Below the pieces are notes generated by a model. It worked only from the letters and a program-made list of their open reading frames with translations, did not search any database and had not been told where the DNA came from. This document shows positions 17,735-26,791 of a DNA stretch of 64,000 bases, in pieces. Position 1 is the stretch's first letter; each line of letters opens with the position of its first letter. Source of the DNA: Novosphingobium hassiacum (lineage in GTDB: Bacteria > Pseudomonadota > Alphaproteobacteria > Sphingomonadales > Sphingomonadaceae). The DNA is taken from contig NZ_JACICY010000001.1 of NCBI RefSeq assembly GCF_014196055.1, positions 510,203 through 574,202 of the forward strand, read 5' to 3'. The position numbers and the translations under genes were made by a program.

Positions 17735-18100
17735 TCACCACGCATCCAGCGTCTTGCCACCTTTCAAGGTGACTACTTTCAACGCACCGCCTGGCTTCCC
17801 ATTTCGCAGTGGGAAAAACGAAATATCGATACTATCCCCCTCTTTGAGCGTGTTGAATTTCCACCCGGCTTGCGTCATGTTTGATGGACTGTTGCACTCA
17901 AGAGCAAAGGTCCCACCGCCGCTATTGACGATCAAGTAGACGTGAGGGTTGGACCACTGGAATTTTGTGACGGTGACGCCCTTCAGAATTTTGACATTCT
18001 TCTGATCAAACATCGCAAATGAATGGTGCGCCGCCACAGGCTGGGCAACCATGAATGCACCCGTGGAAAGAATGGCTGCACAAATTTTGAGTCTTTTCAT
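17735..18100 (-). CDS. DUF6152-family secreted protein (copy 1)
   Basis: A 121-residue protein with a signal peptide (cleavage near VAAHHS) followed at once by the family hallmark HHSFAMFDQ, then the WSNPHVYL segment. The mature N-terminus with adjacent histidines could bind a metal; this is inference. I chose the ATG at 18100 because CAGGAG lies ten bases upstream and it begins the signal peptide; an upstream frame adds 17 non-signal residues. Its paralogue at 21282 has exactly the same length. The gene is divergent from the first TBDR and precedes the 264-residue secreted protein. Confidence 0.85.
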   Translation of the reverse strand: MKRLKICAAILSTGAFMVAQPVAAHHSFAMFDQKNVKILKGVTVTKFQWSNPHVYLIVNSGGGTFALECNSPSNMTQAGWKFNTLKEGDSIDISFFPLRNGKPGGALKVVTLKGGKTLDAW

Positions 18101-18652
18101 CCACGAGCTCCTGCCTGAGGCATATATTCGCCTACGTCCTAAAACGCACATTCGGGGCCGTGCGCTTCTTTATTGAGCAGTGAACTACTACTGCACTCTG
18201 TTGGCAGGAAATGCAGAACGGTCGTGAAACCGTTTATCGTAGTGCAAATCGCCCTAAATAGCCTGCGCAACCACCAGTGGATCCGAATTTACGGACAGTT
18301 GCGACGCGCGATTGACGCATCAGGCACTTTGTTGTCGCGTCAGATCGCGCCCCGCACATTTGCGTTACACGTGATGGCCGAACGTTTCCCAACCGTTTCC
18401 CGCGGCCCGAAACAGTTTACTTCGGTAAGGTGAACTGAAACGATCCTGATGCGGCGGTTTCCAGGATGTGCGGTTCGCTCAGTATCTCACAGTCGCGAAC
18501 TCTGGGAATTAGCGGATCAGACAGGTGAAGCTCGCCGACTTCGCCACAGGAAATCCGATCAATCAGAATGACATATGACAGGCGGCCATCCGCCATCTGA
18601 CTGTTGCGTCCTCGAAAACGATAAACATGAACAGGGAATGGTGGGAAAATCT
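18101..18652. promoter_or_regulatory. Divergent promoter region with repeated GTGAAACCGTT/GTTACACG elements
   Basis: This 550-base stretch between the DUF6152 gene and TBDR 1 has no credible gene. It contains GTGAAACCGTTT (18224-18235), GCGTTACACGTG (18362-18373) and two AACGTTTCC/AACCGTTTCC boxes (18381-18400). Related elements occur before TBDR 2 and in the 14.7 kb gap, so they may be binding sites for a regulator, possibly one of the membrane-anchored paralogues. Confidence 0.45.
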
Positions 18653-21019
18653 ATGACTTACGTGACAGCTTTGTTCCTACAGCGCGAAGGTGGCGCTACC
18701 CAGGCGAAAATCACGCGGACAATGCCCTGCTGGGCGCTCTTGCTGGCAGGGGCATCCTTGGTGCTCCCCATGAGCGCGGCCTACGGGCAAGATCAAAAGC
18801 AGGAAAGGAACGATTTCCAGAGCCCTGTCAACACAGATGAAATCATCGTGTCGGCGCGTCGCAGAGACGAAAAGCTGATCGATGTTCCCGCCTCGATCAC
18901 GGCCTACTCGTCCGACTACCTGGAAACGCAGAACATCGAAAATTTCACGGACTATGCCACACGTATCCCGAACTTGAGCTTCCAGTATGGGCAGGGGGGC
19001 AATCTGCTGTGGGGCGGAAGTCGTGAGACGACCATTCGCGGCGTAGCGGGGTCTGGAACAACAGCTTACTATATCAATGACACGCCGGTGCCGTCATCTG
19101 TCAGCCCGCTGACCTTGAATCTCGACCGCATTGAAGTGCTGAAGGGGCCTCAAGGGACACTGTTCGGCGCCAGTTCGATGGGCGGAAACCTACGTTTCAT
19201 CACCCGCAAGCCATCATTGACTGAAAATTCGGGCGCGCTTGAAGTGCAAGGCGCTGGCACAAAGCTCGGGGGCTTTGATTTCGATGGCAACGCTCAATCC
19301 AATTTCATCTTGGTGCCCGACCGGATCGGATTGGACGTCGCTGCAGGCTATACGGTTGATTCCGGTTTTATCACCACCCGGTTTCCCGATGCATCAGGCA
19401 AGCTTAGCACGAGGAAGGGTCAGGGCCGAAGCGAGGTGCTCGCTGGTTCGGCTACCTTGCGCATCAAGCTGACCGACACACTCGAGGCCAGCATCAATGG
19501 CATTGGCCAGGACAGTAAGCTGCACGGATTTCCGGCCACATACTTTCCTTTGCCAGGCTATCAGCCGGTGTCCTACACTGTGGACCGCGATCAGGATGTG
19601 CAGGAATTTTCGAACGACCGCTGGGGCATCGGTTCGCTTGTTCTGAACTACGCCGGAGATGGCTTTTCGATTGTCTCTTCGACAAGCTATTTTTCTCGCC
19701 GCATAGAGGAACGAGAGGACAACTCGGAAGGTAGCATCACATATTTTGCTGATGCAGAGCCAGATATCGACTTCACCAATTCGAAGATATATTCCGATAC
19801 GATTGCAACGACCCGACTGTTTACGCATGAAGATCGTATTTCCGTAGATGAGGGGGCGATACTACCCGGAGTTTCAGCAATCCTTGGCGTATATTTTCAG
19901 AAAGAGCACGTTCGCACGAACATGCCGGAGGTTATTGTTCCTGCGCTGACAGAGGCCGGGATACAGCCCGACTATCTGGGCGCCAGCAACTTGGTCAATC
20001 GCAACCGAGACGTGGCGTTGTTCGGCGAAGTATACTACAAAATTTTATCCAAGTTGAATATTACACTGGGATTGAGAAAGTACTGGATCAACCAAAAGAC
20101 GGATGCCGCAATTGATACCGGCTATTTGTTTTTCCCTGACGGATTTTCCGACAATCCTGAACTCAAGAACCGTCAGACCGGGTTTATTCCTAAAGCTGTG
20201 GTTTCCTACAAGCTTGATGATGGCGGTACGATCTATGCATCAGCGTCCAAAGGGTTTCGTGTAGGCGGCAGTGAGCAATCTCTGCCTGACATATGCTCAG
20301 CAGACCTTGCCAACCTGGGGGTCGATCAGGAACAATTGCGGCAGTACAAGTCCGATACTCTCTGGAGCTACGAAGTCGGGGCAAAGGGCCGTCTTGCCGA
20401 TGGGCGCCTGAGTGCATCGGTAGCGGCATTCCAGATAAACTGGTCCAATATCCAACAGACCATTTTCCTGCCCTCATGCACGTTGTCCGTGACCACAAAC
20501 GGGGGCAAGGCTCGCATCCGGGGCGGAGAGTTTGAAGTGTCAGGACGCCCGTTCGCAGGCGTGCCGTTGTCGATTCAACTTGGGTTGGGCTATACCGATG
20601 GTGTTCTGCAAGAGCCCGGTGTGCTCCCACAACCCGCAAACTCACCCCTTCCACTCGTGCCGCGGTGGACGGGGACAATCTCTGGCTATTATGAAGCTCC
20701 AATCAGCAACTCTCTGCAGCTGTTTATGGCTGCAGACTATAGCTATACAAGTTCGGTGAAGGTTTCGGATGGGAATTCGGGATTTTATACCAGAAAGCCG
20801 CTCAACTTCGTCAATGCGAACGCGGGCTTGAGCTTCGGAAGTTCACAAGTGATGGTTTTTGTTAAAAACCTGTTCGACAAGCGACTGAACTTCGGCAATC
20901 AACCCTCGTCCGGTTTCGAGAGGCAGGAGCTTCTTGACGATGGCAGCTATCAACGTTTGCCACGCGGCATAGTCAGCCGACCGCGGCAGATCGGCGTGCA
21001 GTACCAGTTCAGTTTTTGA
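18653..21019 (+). CDS. TonB-dependent receptor (module copy 1)
   Basis: An outer-membrane active transporter of about 788 residues. A signal region ends near SAAYGQ; a TonB-box-like DEIIVSARRR is followed by the plug domain (VPASITAYSS to about residue 185, with LDRIEVLKGPQGTLFGASSMGG) and a beta-barrel ending in the terminal aromatic IGVQYQFSF. The start is uncertain: ATG 18653 gives the same length as the paralogue at 22793, while ATG 18638 and 18722 are alternatives. It heads a plus-strand run of DUF6152, 270-residue protein and a second TBDR, and is divergent from another DUF6152-270-residue pair. The ligand is unknown; such receptors in sphingomonads take up organic substrates as well as iron complexes. 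Confidence 0.9.
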   Translation: MTYVTALFLQREGGATQAKITRTMPCWALLLAGASLVLPMSAAYGQDQKQERNDFQSPVNTDEIIVSARRRDEKLIDVPASITAYSSDYLETQNIENFTDYATRIPNLSFQYGQGGNLLWGGSRETTIRGVAGSGTTAYYINDTPVPSSVSPLTLNLDRIEVLKGPQGTLFGASSMGGNLRFITRKPSLTENSGALEVQGAGTKLGGFDFDGNAQSNFILVPDRIGLDVAAGYTVDSGFITTRFPDASGKLSTRKGQGRSEVLAGSATLRIKLTDTLEASINGIGQDSKLHGFPATYFPLPGYQPVSYTVDRDQDVQEFSNDRWGIGSLVLNYAGDGFSIVSSTSYFSRRIEEREDNSEGSITYFADAEPDIDFTNSKIYSDTIATTRLFTHEDRISVDEGAILPGVSAILGVYFQKEHVRTNMPEVIVPALTEAGIQPDYLGASNLVNRNRDVALFGEVYYKILSKLNITLGLRKYWINQKTDAAIDTGYLFFPDGFSDNPELKNRQTGFIPKAVVSYKLDDGGTIYASASKGFRVGGSEQSLPDICSADLANLGVDQEQLRQYKSDTLWSYEVGAKGRLADGRLSASVAAFQINWSNIQQTIFLPSCTLSVTTNGGKARIRGGEFEVSGRPFAGVPLSIQLGLGYTDGVLQEPGVLPQPANSPLPLVPRWTGTISGYYEAPISNSLQLFMAADYSYTSSVKVSDGNSGFYTRKPLNFVNANAGLSFGSSQVMVFVKNLFDKRLNFGNQPSSGFERQELLDDGSYQRLPRGIVSRPRQIGVQYQFSF

Positions 21020-21281
21020 GGGCGTAGTGTGCGGGGTGGCAATTCCACCTCGTACCGGCCGCCCTTCGCGCCAGCCCAGATCCCCCCAAACGCAATGTTA
21101 CGAACGTAAGGCAAACGGTTTCGCGACCGCTCCACGCACCACAACGCGCGCCGAACCGCTAGACTGCTCAGTACAGCGCACCGACGTCTGCTGCGCGAAA
21201 CCAACGACAGGTCGCCGCTTCCCGGTTGAAGCAAGGCTTCGCTGTGGGCCGCTGCAACGAAAACACGGGATGGAGAAAAGC
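21020..21281. other. Intergenic between TBDR 1 and DUF6152 copy 2
   Basis: There are no genes in these 262 bases. GTTACGAACG (about 21098-21107) and AAACGGTTTCGCG (21113-21125) resemble the elements seen before the TBDR genes, so the downstream DUF6152 gene may have its own promoter. Confidence 0.35.
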
Positions 21282-21647
21282 ATGAGTGTCAGAGGCAGAC
21301 TTTCAGCAGCGCTGGCCATGGCTCTGGCATTGGTCAGTGCCCCTGCGTCGTCTCATCATTCCTTTGCGATGTTTGATCAGAACAAACTGATCGAACTCAA
21401 GGGTGTGACGGTCCTCGAATTCAAGTGGGGCAATCCTCACGTCTATCTGATCGTGCAAAGCGGCCAGACGCGTTACGGGCTTGAATGTGCCAGCCCCTCG
21501 GCTTTGACCTCAACCGGGTGGAGGTTCAACAGCGTCAAAGCCGGTGACAGGATCGATGTCACCCTATTCCCCCTGCGCAACGGCAAGGCTGGAGGCGCGC
21601 TGAAGGGCGCCACTTTGCCAAACGGCCAAAAGCTCGGCGCGCTCTGA
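21282..21647 (+). CDS. DUF6152-family secreted protein (copy 2)
   Basis: A 121-residue paralogue of the protein at 17735-18100, with the signal peptide MSVRGRLSAALAMALALVS and the same HHSFAMFDQ start of the mature chain, then WGNPHVYLIV and a glycine-rich end. I took the ATG at 21282 because GGAG lies seven bases upstream and a signal peptide begins there; the longer upstream frame is not supported. It lies 45 bases before the 275-residue secreted protein, probably in one transcript. The DUF6152 role is unknown; periplasmic metal or ligand binding is one possibility. Confidence 0.85.
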   Translation: MSVRGRLSAALAMALALVSAPASSHHSFAMFDQNKLIELKGVTVLEFKWGNPHVYLIVQSGQTRYGLECASPSALTSTGWRFNSVKAGDRIDVTLFPLRNGKAGGALKGATLPNGQKLGAL

Positions 21648-21692
21648 GGCTGCACCTGCCTTGATCCCGGACACAGGACAGATTGAGACACT

Positions 21693-22520
21693 ATGACTTT
21701 CAGGAACATCGGGTCAGTCTGGCTCGTCGCCAGCCTTGCGTTTGTCGCATCGGTGGCCAATGCCGCGACTGTCGACAAAACCGCAAAAACGGGATCAAAG
21801 GAAAATGGCGCAGCTTCTGTGGCGCGGCCTACTCCCTCGGCTTTAGCCAGGAATCCGCGTGATCTGACGGGAGTATGGGCGCGGTATCCAGCGCCGTGGC
21901 CGTCTTATTCGGGCGACTTCGATGACATTCCACCGCCTGATCAGGGGCCGGATCTCGAAGAGCCATATGCCACGCAATGGAAAGAAAAACGCTCGAAGCG
22001 GCAAGAGGCGCACAAGGCTGGAAGACCACTGCTGGACCCCAGCACACTTTGCCTGCCCGAAGGCATGCCCACCGTCATGCAGGCGATCTATCCAATCCAG
22101 ATTCTGCAGACTCCAGGGCAGATCACTGTTCTGGCAGAGCTCTTCATGCAGACCCGCCGGATCTACATGGATCAGCCCCTGCCCGCAGCCGACGAAATGC
22201 CGCCAAGCTACTTCGGGTTTTCAACGGCAACTTGGCAAGGCGATACCCTCGTCATCAAAACGCGCGGGGTGAAGAAGGAAGTCGAGTTCTTCGAAATCCC
22301 ACACAGCGATGCCATGACGATTACGGAGCACTATCAGATAGCGGCCAATGGAAAGCTCTATCTCGACATTGCAATCGAAGATCCTGGCTATCTCAAGACG
22401 CCCTATGAGTTCCGCTGGATCTACGAGCGGCTGCCCGAATACCGCATGCCGGAATATATCTGCGACAACCTGCACGATGAAATCAAGCCGGACGGCACTG
22501 TCGACCTCAAGACTGAGTAG
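21693..22520 (+). CDS. Secreted protein of unknown function (270-residue family, copy 2)
   Basis: A 275-residue protein with a signal peptide (cleavage near VANAAT), then an Ala/Lys-rich stretch and the conserved body: DLTGVWARYP, GPDLEEPYATQWK, CLPEGMPTVMQAIYPIQIL, LAELFMQTRRIYMD and the end YRMPEYICDNLHDEIK. It is the clear paralogue of the 264-residue protein at 16846. Two conserved cysteines (one in LCLPEG, one in YICDN) could form a disulfide. It lies between a DUF6152 gene and the second TBDR; the pairing in both module copies argues for a shared job. No known domain was recognised. Confidence 0.7.
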   Translation: MTFRNIGSVWLVASLAFVASVANAATVDKTAKTGSKENGAASVARPTPSALARNPRDLTGVWARYPAPWPSYSGDFDDIPPPDQGPDLEEPYATQWKEKRSKRQEAHKAGRPLLDPSTLCLPEGMPTVMQAIYPIQILQTPGQITVLAELFMQTRRIYMDQPLPAADEMPPSYFGFSTATWQGDTLVIKTRGVKKEVEFFEIPHSDAMTITEHYQIAANGKLYLDIAIEDPGYLKTPYEFRWIYERLPEYRMPEYICDNLHDEIKPDGTVDLKTE

Positions 22521-22792
22521 CATGCGAGGACACCCGCAAACGTGTCCGCAAGCGGGCGCGTGAAACGTTCGCAGACAGTTCACATGCGGTTACACGCGTT
22601 CACAAACTGCAACAGACACCGCAAGAAACACCGGAATGTTACCAAACCAATCCGGTTGCCGCGCGTGGCGGCAATGGGGGCAAGGACCCCAGCTGACAAA
22701 ACGGGAAATGCCCCCTGTGCACCGCCCCGGCAACAAGTGACCTGACCAACGACGCGCAGAAACGCGCCGCTAAAACCACAAGGGGAGAAAAC
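22521..22792 (+). promoter_or_regulatory. Upstream region of TBDR 2 with repeated elements
   Basis: The 272-base gap has GTGAAACGTTCGCA (22560-22573) and GCGGTTACACGCG (22586-22598), matching elements before TBDR 1. Two GTTCAC half-sites lie between and after them. The TBDR start is preceded by AAGGGGAG. It is probably the promoter of TBDR 2. Confidence 0.45.
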
Positions 22793-25159
22793 ATGATGGA
22801 ACACCGTTACACGAGCCATACTGCCCGCTGGCGGCGTATCGCCATGTGGGGCGCAAACATTGGCCGCACCGGCATGCTGTGCGGCACCCTGGCCCTTTCA
22901 ACCGGCACGGCATTTGCCCAAGCTGATCAATCCTCTGCTCAGAGCGATGCCAATGCAGGCATTGCCGAAGCCGAAGTCATCATCGTGACCGCGCGTCAGA
23001 AGAACGAGACGCTGACAGAGGTTCCCGCCGCCATTACCAGCTACTCGTCAGACTTTCTGGCAAAGCAGAATATCACGAACTTCGTCGACTACGCGACCAA
23101 GGTTCCCAATCTCTCATTCCAGTTCGGTCAGGGCGGAACCTTGCTGTGGAGCGGAGACCGTGAAACGAGCATCCGCGGCGTCGTCGGCATTGGTACGACC
23201 GCGTTTTACATCGATGACACGCCAATCCCGTCTTCGGTCAGCCCTCAGGTGCTGAACCTTGATCGGATCGAGGTGCTCAAAGGACCGCAGGGGACGCTGT
23301 TCGGTGCCAGTTCGATGGGCGGCAACTTTCGCTACATCACGCAAAAGCCTTCATTAACGGACAACGAAGGCTCGGTAAGCTTGCAGGGTGGGCACACCAA
23401 GCGCGGCGGATTTGACTATGACGGCAACGTCCGGACCAACGTCGTCCTGGTGCCGGATCAACTCTCACTGAGTGCCGCAGGGGGCTACATGCAGGATTCC
23501 GGCTTCATCACGCGCCGATACCCCGATGTCTCCGGAAATCTGGTGACCAAAAACGGTGATGCCCGAAGCCGCAACCTGTCTGGCACGGTAGCTCTGCGTG
23601 CGAAATTCTCGGATTCGCTTGAGGCAACCGCAAGCGTCCTCGGTCAGAGCAACCGCCTGCATGGCTTCCCGGGAGCCTATGTGCGGTTGCCCGAATACAA
23701 GGTGCAATCGTACACGCTCGATCGCGACGCCAACGTCCAGGAATACTCGAAGGACGATTGGAGCCTTGGTGCGCTGGTGCTTCGTTATAGCGGCACGGGG
23801 TTCAATATCGTGTCTTCAAACAGCGTCTTCAGCCGCAAGATCACGCAGGTTGATGACAACACCGAAGGAACCAACTTTTTCTTTGAATCAGAACTCGGCG
23901 TGAGCTTCGATCGGGTGCCGTTCTACAACCTCATCATTTCGCGTGAATCGCGTTTTGCGCACGAAACGCGTCTGTCGTTCGAAAAGGGCGCGTTGATCGA
24001 GGGCCTGTCGGGGATCGTCGGAGTTTTTCACAACAGGGTAAAAAAGAACGATTTCAACCCCGCTGTCTTTGTCCCCGAGTTGGCCGAAGCGGGACTCGAA
24101 CCATCTTACCTTGCCGAGGTTCGGACGAATTCAATCGAGAAGAATACTGCCCTGTTCGGCGAGCTGTACTACGAGCCGCTTTCCAGGCTGACCTTTACGC
24201 TGGGCCTGCGGAAGTACTGGATCACCCAGAATCGCACGGGCAGCGTCGATACTGGTGCCTTGTTCGGTCCGGAAGGCAGCGTGAATGCGCCAATCGCCAA
24301 CCGTGAATCCGGTCTGGTTCCCAAGGCCGTCGTATCGTATGAAATCGGAGATCGTGGCAACATCTACGCCTCTGTATCGAAAGGCTTTCGAGTTGGTGGC
24401 ACCAATGGGTCCCTGCCATCGTTCTGCGATACCGATCTCGATAATCTGGGCCTGACGCGCGCTGGCGCGGGCCGATATCGCTCAGATACGCTGTGGAGCT
24501 ATGAAGTTGGTGCCAAGAGCCGTTTGGCAAGCGGACAGCTCAATGTTTCAGCAGCCGCTTTCCGCATGGACTGGTCCAACATCCAGCAGATCGGAACACT
24601 GCCTATCTGTGGTCTCACTTTCACGACCAATGCCGGCAAGGCGCGGATCAATGGCGGTGAGTTCGAGATCAATGGTCGTCCAATTGCCGATGTTCCGCTG
24701 ACGCTTCAGCTCGGGGTTGGCTATCTCGATGCCACGTTGGTCGATCCGGGCTTCCTGCCGCAGGCGCCCAACAGCCCCCTCGGGTTTGTGCCCAAATGGA
24801 CCGCAAGCTTGTCAGGCTATTATGAAACGCCGCTCAGTGGCTCGGTGGATCTGTTCGTTGCCGCTGACTACAGCTACACGAGCTCGACCAAAGTGCCCTC
24901 GGTTGCTGATGGCACCGCCGTATTCTTCACACGTCAGCCGCTCAATCTGGTCAATGCCAACTTCGGCGTGAAGTTTGGTGGGGCGCAGTTGATGGTCTAC
25001 GCCAAGAACCTGTTGGACAAGCGACTGAACTACGGTGATCAGCCGAACTCCGGTTTCGAGCGGCGTGAACTTCTGGAAGACGGAAGCTTCGAACGCGTTC
25101 TGCGCGGCGTTGTCAGTCGGCCCAGACAGATCGGTGTGCAATACCGAATGGCCATCTGA
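22793..25159 (+). CDS. TonB-dependent receptor (module copy 2)
   Basis: A 788-residue outer-membrane transporter, paralogous over its full length to the receptor at 18653. The signal region ends at GTAFAQ, the TonB-box-like stretch is EVIIVTARQK, and the plug domain runs to about residue 180 with LDRIEVLKGPQGTLFGASSMGG; the barrel ends in RQIGVQYRMAI. The ATG at 22793 follows AAGGGGAGAAAAC. Shared barrel blocks (for example VGTTAFYIDDTPIPSSVSP, SRLASGQLNVSAAAF) suggest related ligands. The downstream neighbour is an IS110 relic, which marks the edge of the module. Confidence 0.92.
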   Translation: MMEHRYTSHTARWRRIAMWGANIGRTGMLCGTLALSTGTAFAQADQSSAQSDANAGIAEAEVIIVTARQKNETLTEVPAAITSYSSDFLAKQNITNFVDYATKVPNLSFQFGQGGTLLWSGDRETSIRGVVGIGTTAFYIDDTPIPSSVSPQVLNLDRIEVLKGPQGTLFGASSMGGNFRYITQKPSLTDNEGSVSLQGGHTKRGGFDYDGNVRTNVVLVPDQLSLSAAGGYMQDSGFITRRYPDVSGNLVTKNGDARSRNLSGTVALRAKFSDSLEATASVLGQSNRLHGFPGAYVRLPEYKVQSYTLDRDANVQEYSKDDWSLGALVLRYSGTGFNIVSSNSVFSRKITQVDDNTEGTNFFFESELGVSFDRVPFYNLIISRESRFAHETRLSFEKGALIEGLSGIVGVFHNRVKKNDFNPAVFVPELAEAGLEPSYLAEVRTNSIEKNTALFGELYYEPLSRLTFTLGLRKYWITQNRTGSVDTGALFGPEGSVNAPIANRESGLVPKAVVSYEIGDRGNIYASVSKGFRVGGTNGSLPSFCDTDLDNLGLTRAGAGRYRSDTLWSYEVGAKSRLASGQLNVSAAAFRMDWSNIQQIGTLPICGLTFTTNAGKARINGGEFEINGRPIADVPLTLQLGVGYLDATLVDPGFLPQAPNSPLGFVPKWTASLSGYYETPLSGSVDLFVAADYSYTSSTKVPSVADGTAVFFTRQPLNLVNANFGVKFGGAQLMVYAKNLLDKRLNYGDQPNSGFERRELLEDGSFERVLRGVVSRPRQIGVQYRMAI

Positions 25160-25199
25160 TCCGGAACGCGCTGCTGCATAAAGCGGTGGCGCGTTTCCT

Positions 25200-25316
25200 T
25201 TTGACGTTTCCTAGTTTCGCGACTTGCGCCATTTGCCATGATGGCGTGGACGGCGTCTGCACCAACGTAGCTGTGCAACGATGCGGCCGTTGTAGGTCCA
25301 CGTCGAGCGTCGTCAC
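25200..25316 (+). repeat. IS110 5' flank, partly repeated near 51.4 kb
   Basis: Roughly 60 bases (about 25240-25300) reappear on the opposite strand around 51390-51450 with several mismatches. The segment lies just before the IS110 transposase relic, where IS110-group elements carry a noncoding end that encodes the bridge RNA. That assignment is inference from position only. Confidence 0.4.
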
Positions 25317-25593
25317 ATGAAGTAGGAGGTTGCCACCGTCGGATTGGGTTTGGCGAAGAGCGCTTTTCAGCACATGCGCTCGGCAGCGACGGAGGCGTTC
25401 TGGTGCGTCGGAAGTTGAGGCGCGCAGAAGTGATCGGCTTGCTCACCGACCTTCCAGGCTGCGTGGTCGGCATGGATGAGTGTGCATCGGCGCACCATTG
25501 GGCTCGCGAGCTGATCGCATTGGGCCACGAAGTCCGGCTCATGCCGCCCGCTTACGTGAAGCCCTATGTGAAGCTGCTCTGCATCCTGAAAAC
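25317..25593 (+). pseudogene. IS110-family transposase relic
   Basis: The start ATG AAG is followed by an in-frame TAG, then EVATVGLGLAKSAFQ, matching the N-terminus of IS110 DEDD transposases, where the second G replaces the catalytic Asp of GLDLAK. A frameshift near 25380 leads into RRKLRRAEVIGLL, VVGMDECASAHHWAREL and MPPAYVKPYVK, another typical block. The reading frame stops at 25594 where an IS3 element is inserted, and the remaining 250 or so residues are not found on its far side. The element is therefore broken by a nonsense codon, a frameshift, an active-site change and an insertion. Confidence 0.8.
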
Positions 25594-25655
25594 TGGACCA
25601 TTTTTGGATAGAGTTTTGTGCCGTAAATTTCCTTGGCTGGACGAGGAGTCGTGGC

Positions 25656-25922
25656 ATGAAAGCATCAAAGTTTACGGACGCGCAAAAGGCGTTCGTCATC
25701 AAGCAGGGCGAGGAAGGTTCGCCAGCGGCTGAGATCTGTCGGAACGCAGGGATCAGCCAGGCGACCTACTTCAATTGGAAGAAGAAGTACGCAGGGTTGT
25801 TGCCGACGGAGATGCGCCGGCTTCGTGAGCTCGAGGATGAGAATACGCGGCTCAAACGGATCGTGGCGGACCTGACGCTGGATCGCGAGATGCTGCAGGA
25901 TGTCATCAAGCGAAAGCTCTGA
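25656..25922 (+). CDS. IS3-family transposase OrfA
   Basis: An 88-residue helix-turn-helix protein: FTDAQKAFVIKQGEEG, then the recognition region AEICRNAGISQATYFNWKKKY, and a leucine-zipper-like tail LRELEDENTRLKRIVADLTL ending DVIKRKL. This is the standard OrfA that binds the element ends and joins OrfB by frameshifting in intact IS3 elements. The ATG at 25656 follows GAGGAGTCGTGGC. Reading frame and length are intact. Confidence 0.9.
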   Translation: MKASKFTDAQKAFVIKQGEEGSPAAEICRNAGISQATYFNWKKKYAGLLPTEMRRLRELEDENTRLKRIVADLTLDREMLQDVIKRKL

Positions 25923-25945
25923 GGCCGGATCGCAAGCGCGAGCTC

Positions 25946-26781
25946 GTGGATGGGATGCTGGCAGATTGGGGTGTGTCGATCAGAAGGGCCTGCAAGGTTC
26001 TGCCAGTCGATACTTCGACCTACCATTACAAATCCCACCGCGCCGATCCGGCCATGCTCAAAAAGCGCATCAAGGAGATCTGCGAGACGCATGTCCGCTA
26101 CGGCTATCGACGTGTTTATTACATCCTGCGCCGCGATGGCTGGCTGGTGAACATGAAGAAGGTCTATCGGCTTTACAGGGAGTTAGGCCTTCAGCTGCGC
26201 AACAAGACGCCCAAGCGGCGTGTGAAGGCCAAGCTTCGGGAAGACAGGACGACGGCAGCCCACTCGAACGACGTCTGGGCCATAGACTTTGTGCATGACC
26301 AATTGGCAACTGGCCGCAAACTGCGCATCCTGAAGTGGTGGACACATTCTCACGGGTCTCTCCGGTGCTGGATGCGCGGTTCAGTTATCGTGGTGAGGAC
26401 TTGGTCGCCACGCTGGAAAAGGCCTGCCGCGTCGCTCGTTACCCAAAGACGATCAGAGTCGACAATGGCAGCAAATTTATCTCTCGCGACATGGATCTTT
26501 GGGCCTACCAGCGGGGCGTGACGTTGGACTTCTCCCGGCCTGGCACGCCGACTGACAATGCGTTCATTGAAGCCTTCAACAGCACACTGAGGAGTGAATG
26601 CCTGAACACCCACTGGTTCCTGTCGCTGGAAGACGCTTGCGAAAAGTTGGAGCGGTGGCGTAGACACTACGACGAGAACAGACCGCACAGCGCGATCGGA
26701 AATATCCCCCCGATCCTGCTGGCAAACTCACCCGGTGCCACCAGCCCACCGGGTCCGAGCGAGGCACAAAACTCTAGCTAA
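25946..26781 (+). pseudogene. IS3-family transposase OrfB, frameshifted
   Basis: The first frame gives an HTH_21-like region, then YGYRRVYYILRRDGWLVN and VWAIDFVHD with the first catalytic Asp. Near 26332 a one-base deletion changes LRIL(T)VVDTFSR into LRILKWWTHSHG. The continuation lies in another frame from 26335 and contains VDNGSKF (second Asp) and FIEAFNSTLRSECL (the Glu). All three DDE residues thus survive in two frames, but one functional polypeptide cannot be made without restoring the base. Confidence 0.85.
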
Positions 26782-26791
26782 GGGTGGTCCA

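Larger units (their letters stand above)
25594..26791 (+). mobile_element. IS3-family insertion sequence (plus strand)
   Basis: The 1198-base element is bounded by imperfect 29-base inverted ends: TGGACCATTTTTGGATAGAG at the left and, on the other strand, TGGACCACCCTTAGCTAGAG at the right, both continuing TTTTGTGCC. Inside are orfA and a frameshifted orfB. No target duplication is seen (left flank AAC, right flank AGG). It interrupts the IS110 relic. The orfB frameshift makes autonomous movement unlikely. Confidence 0.85.

Noticed and set aside
22560..22640. CRISPR-like short repeats before TBDR 2
   Set aside because: The GTTCAC/GTTACAC boxes are short, irregular and not separated by constant spacers; a regulatory explanation fits better.
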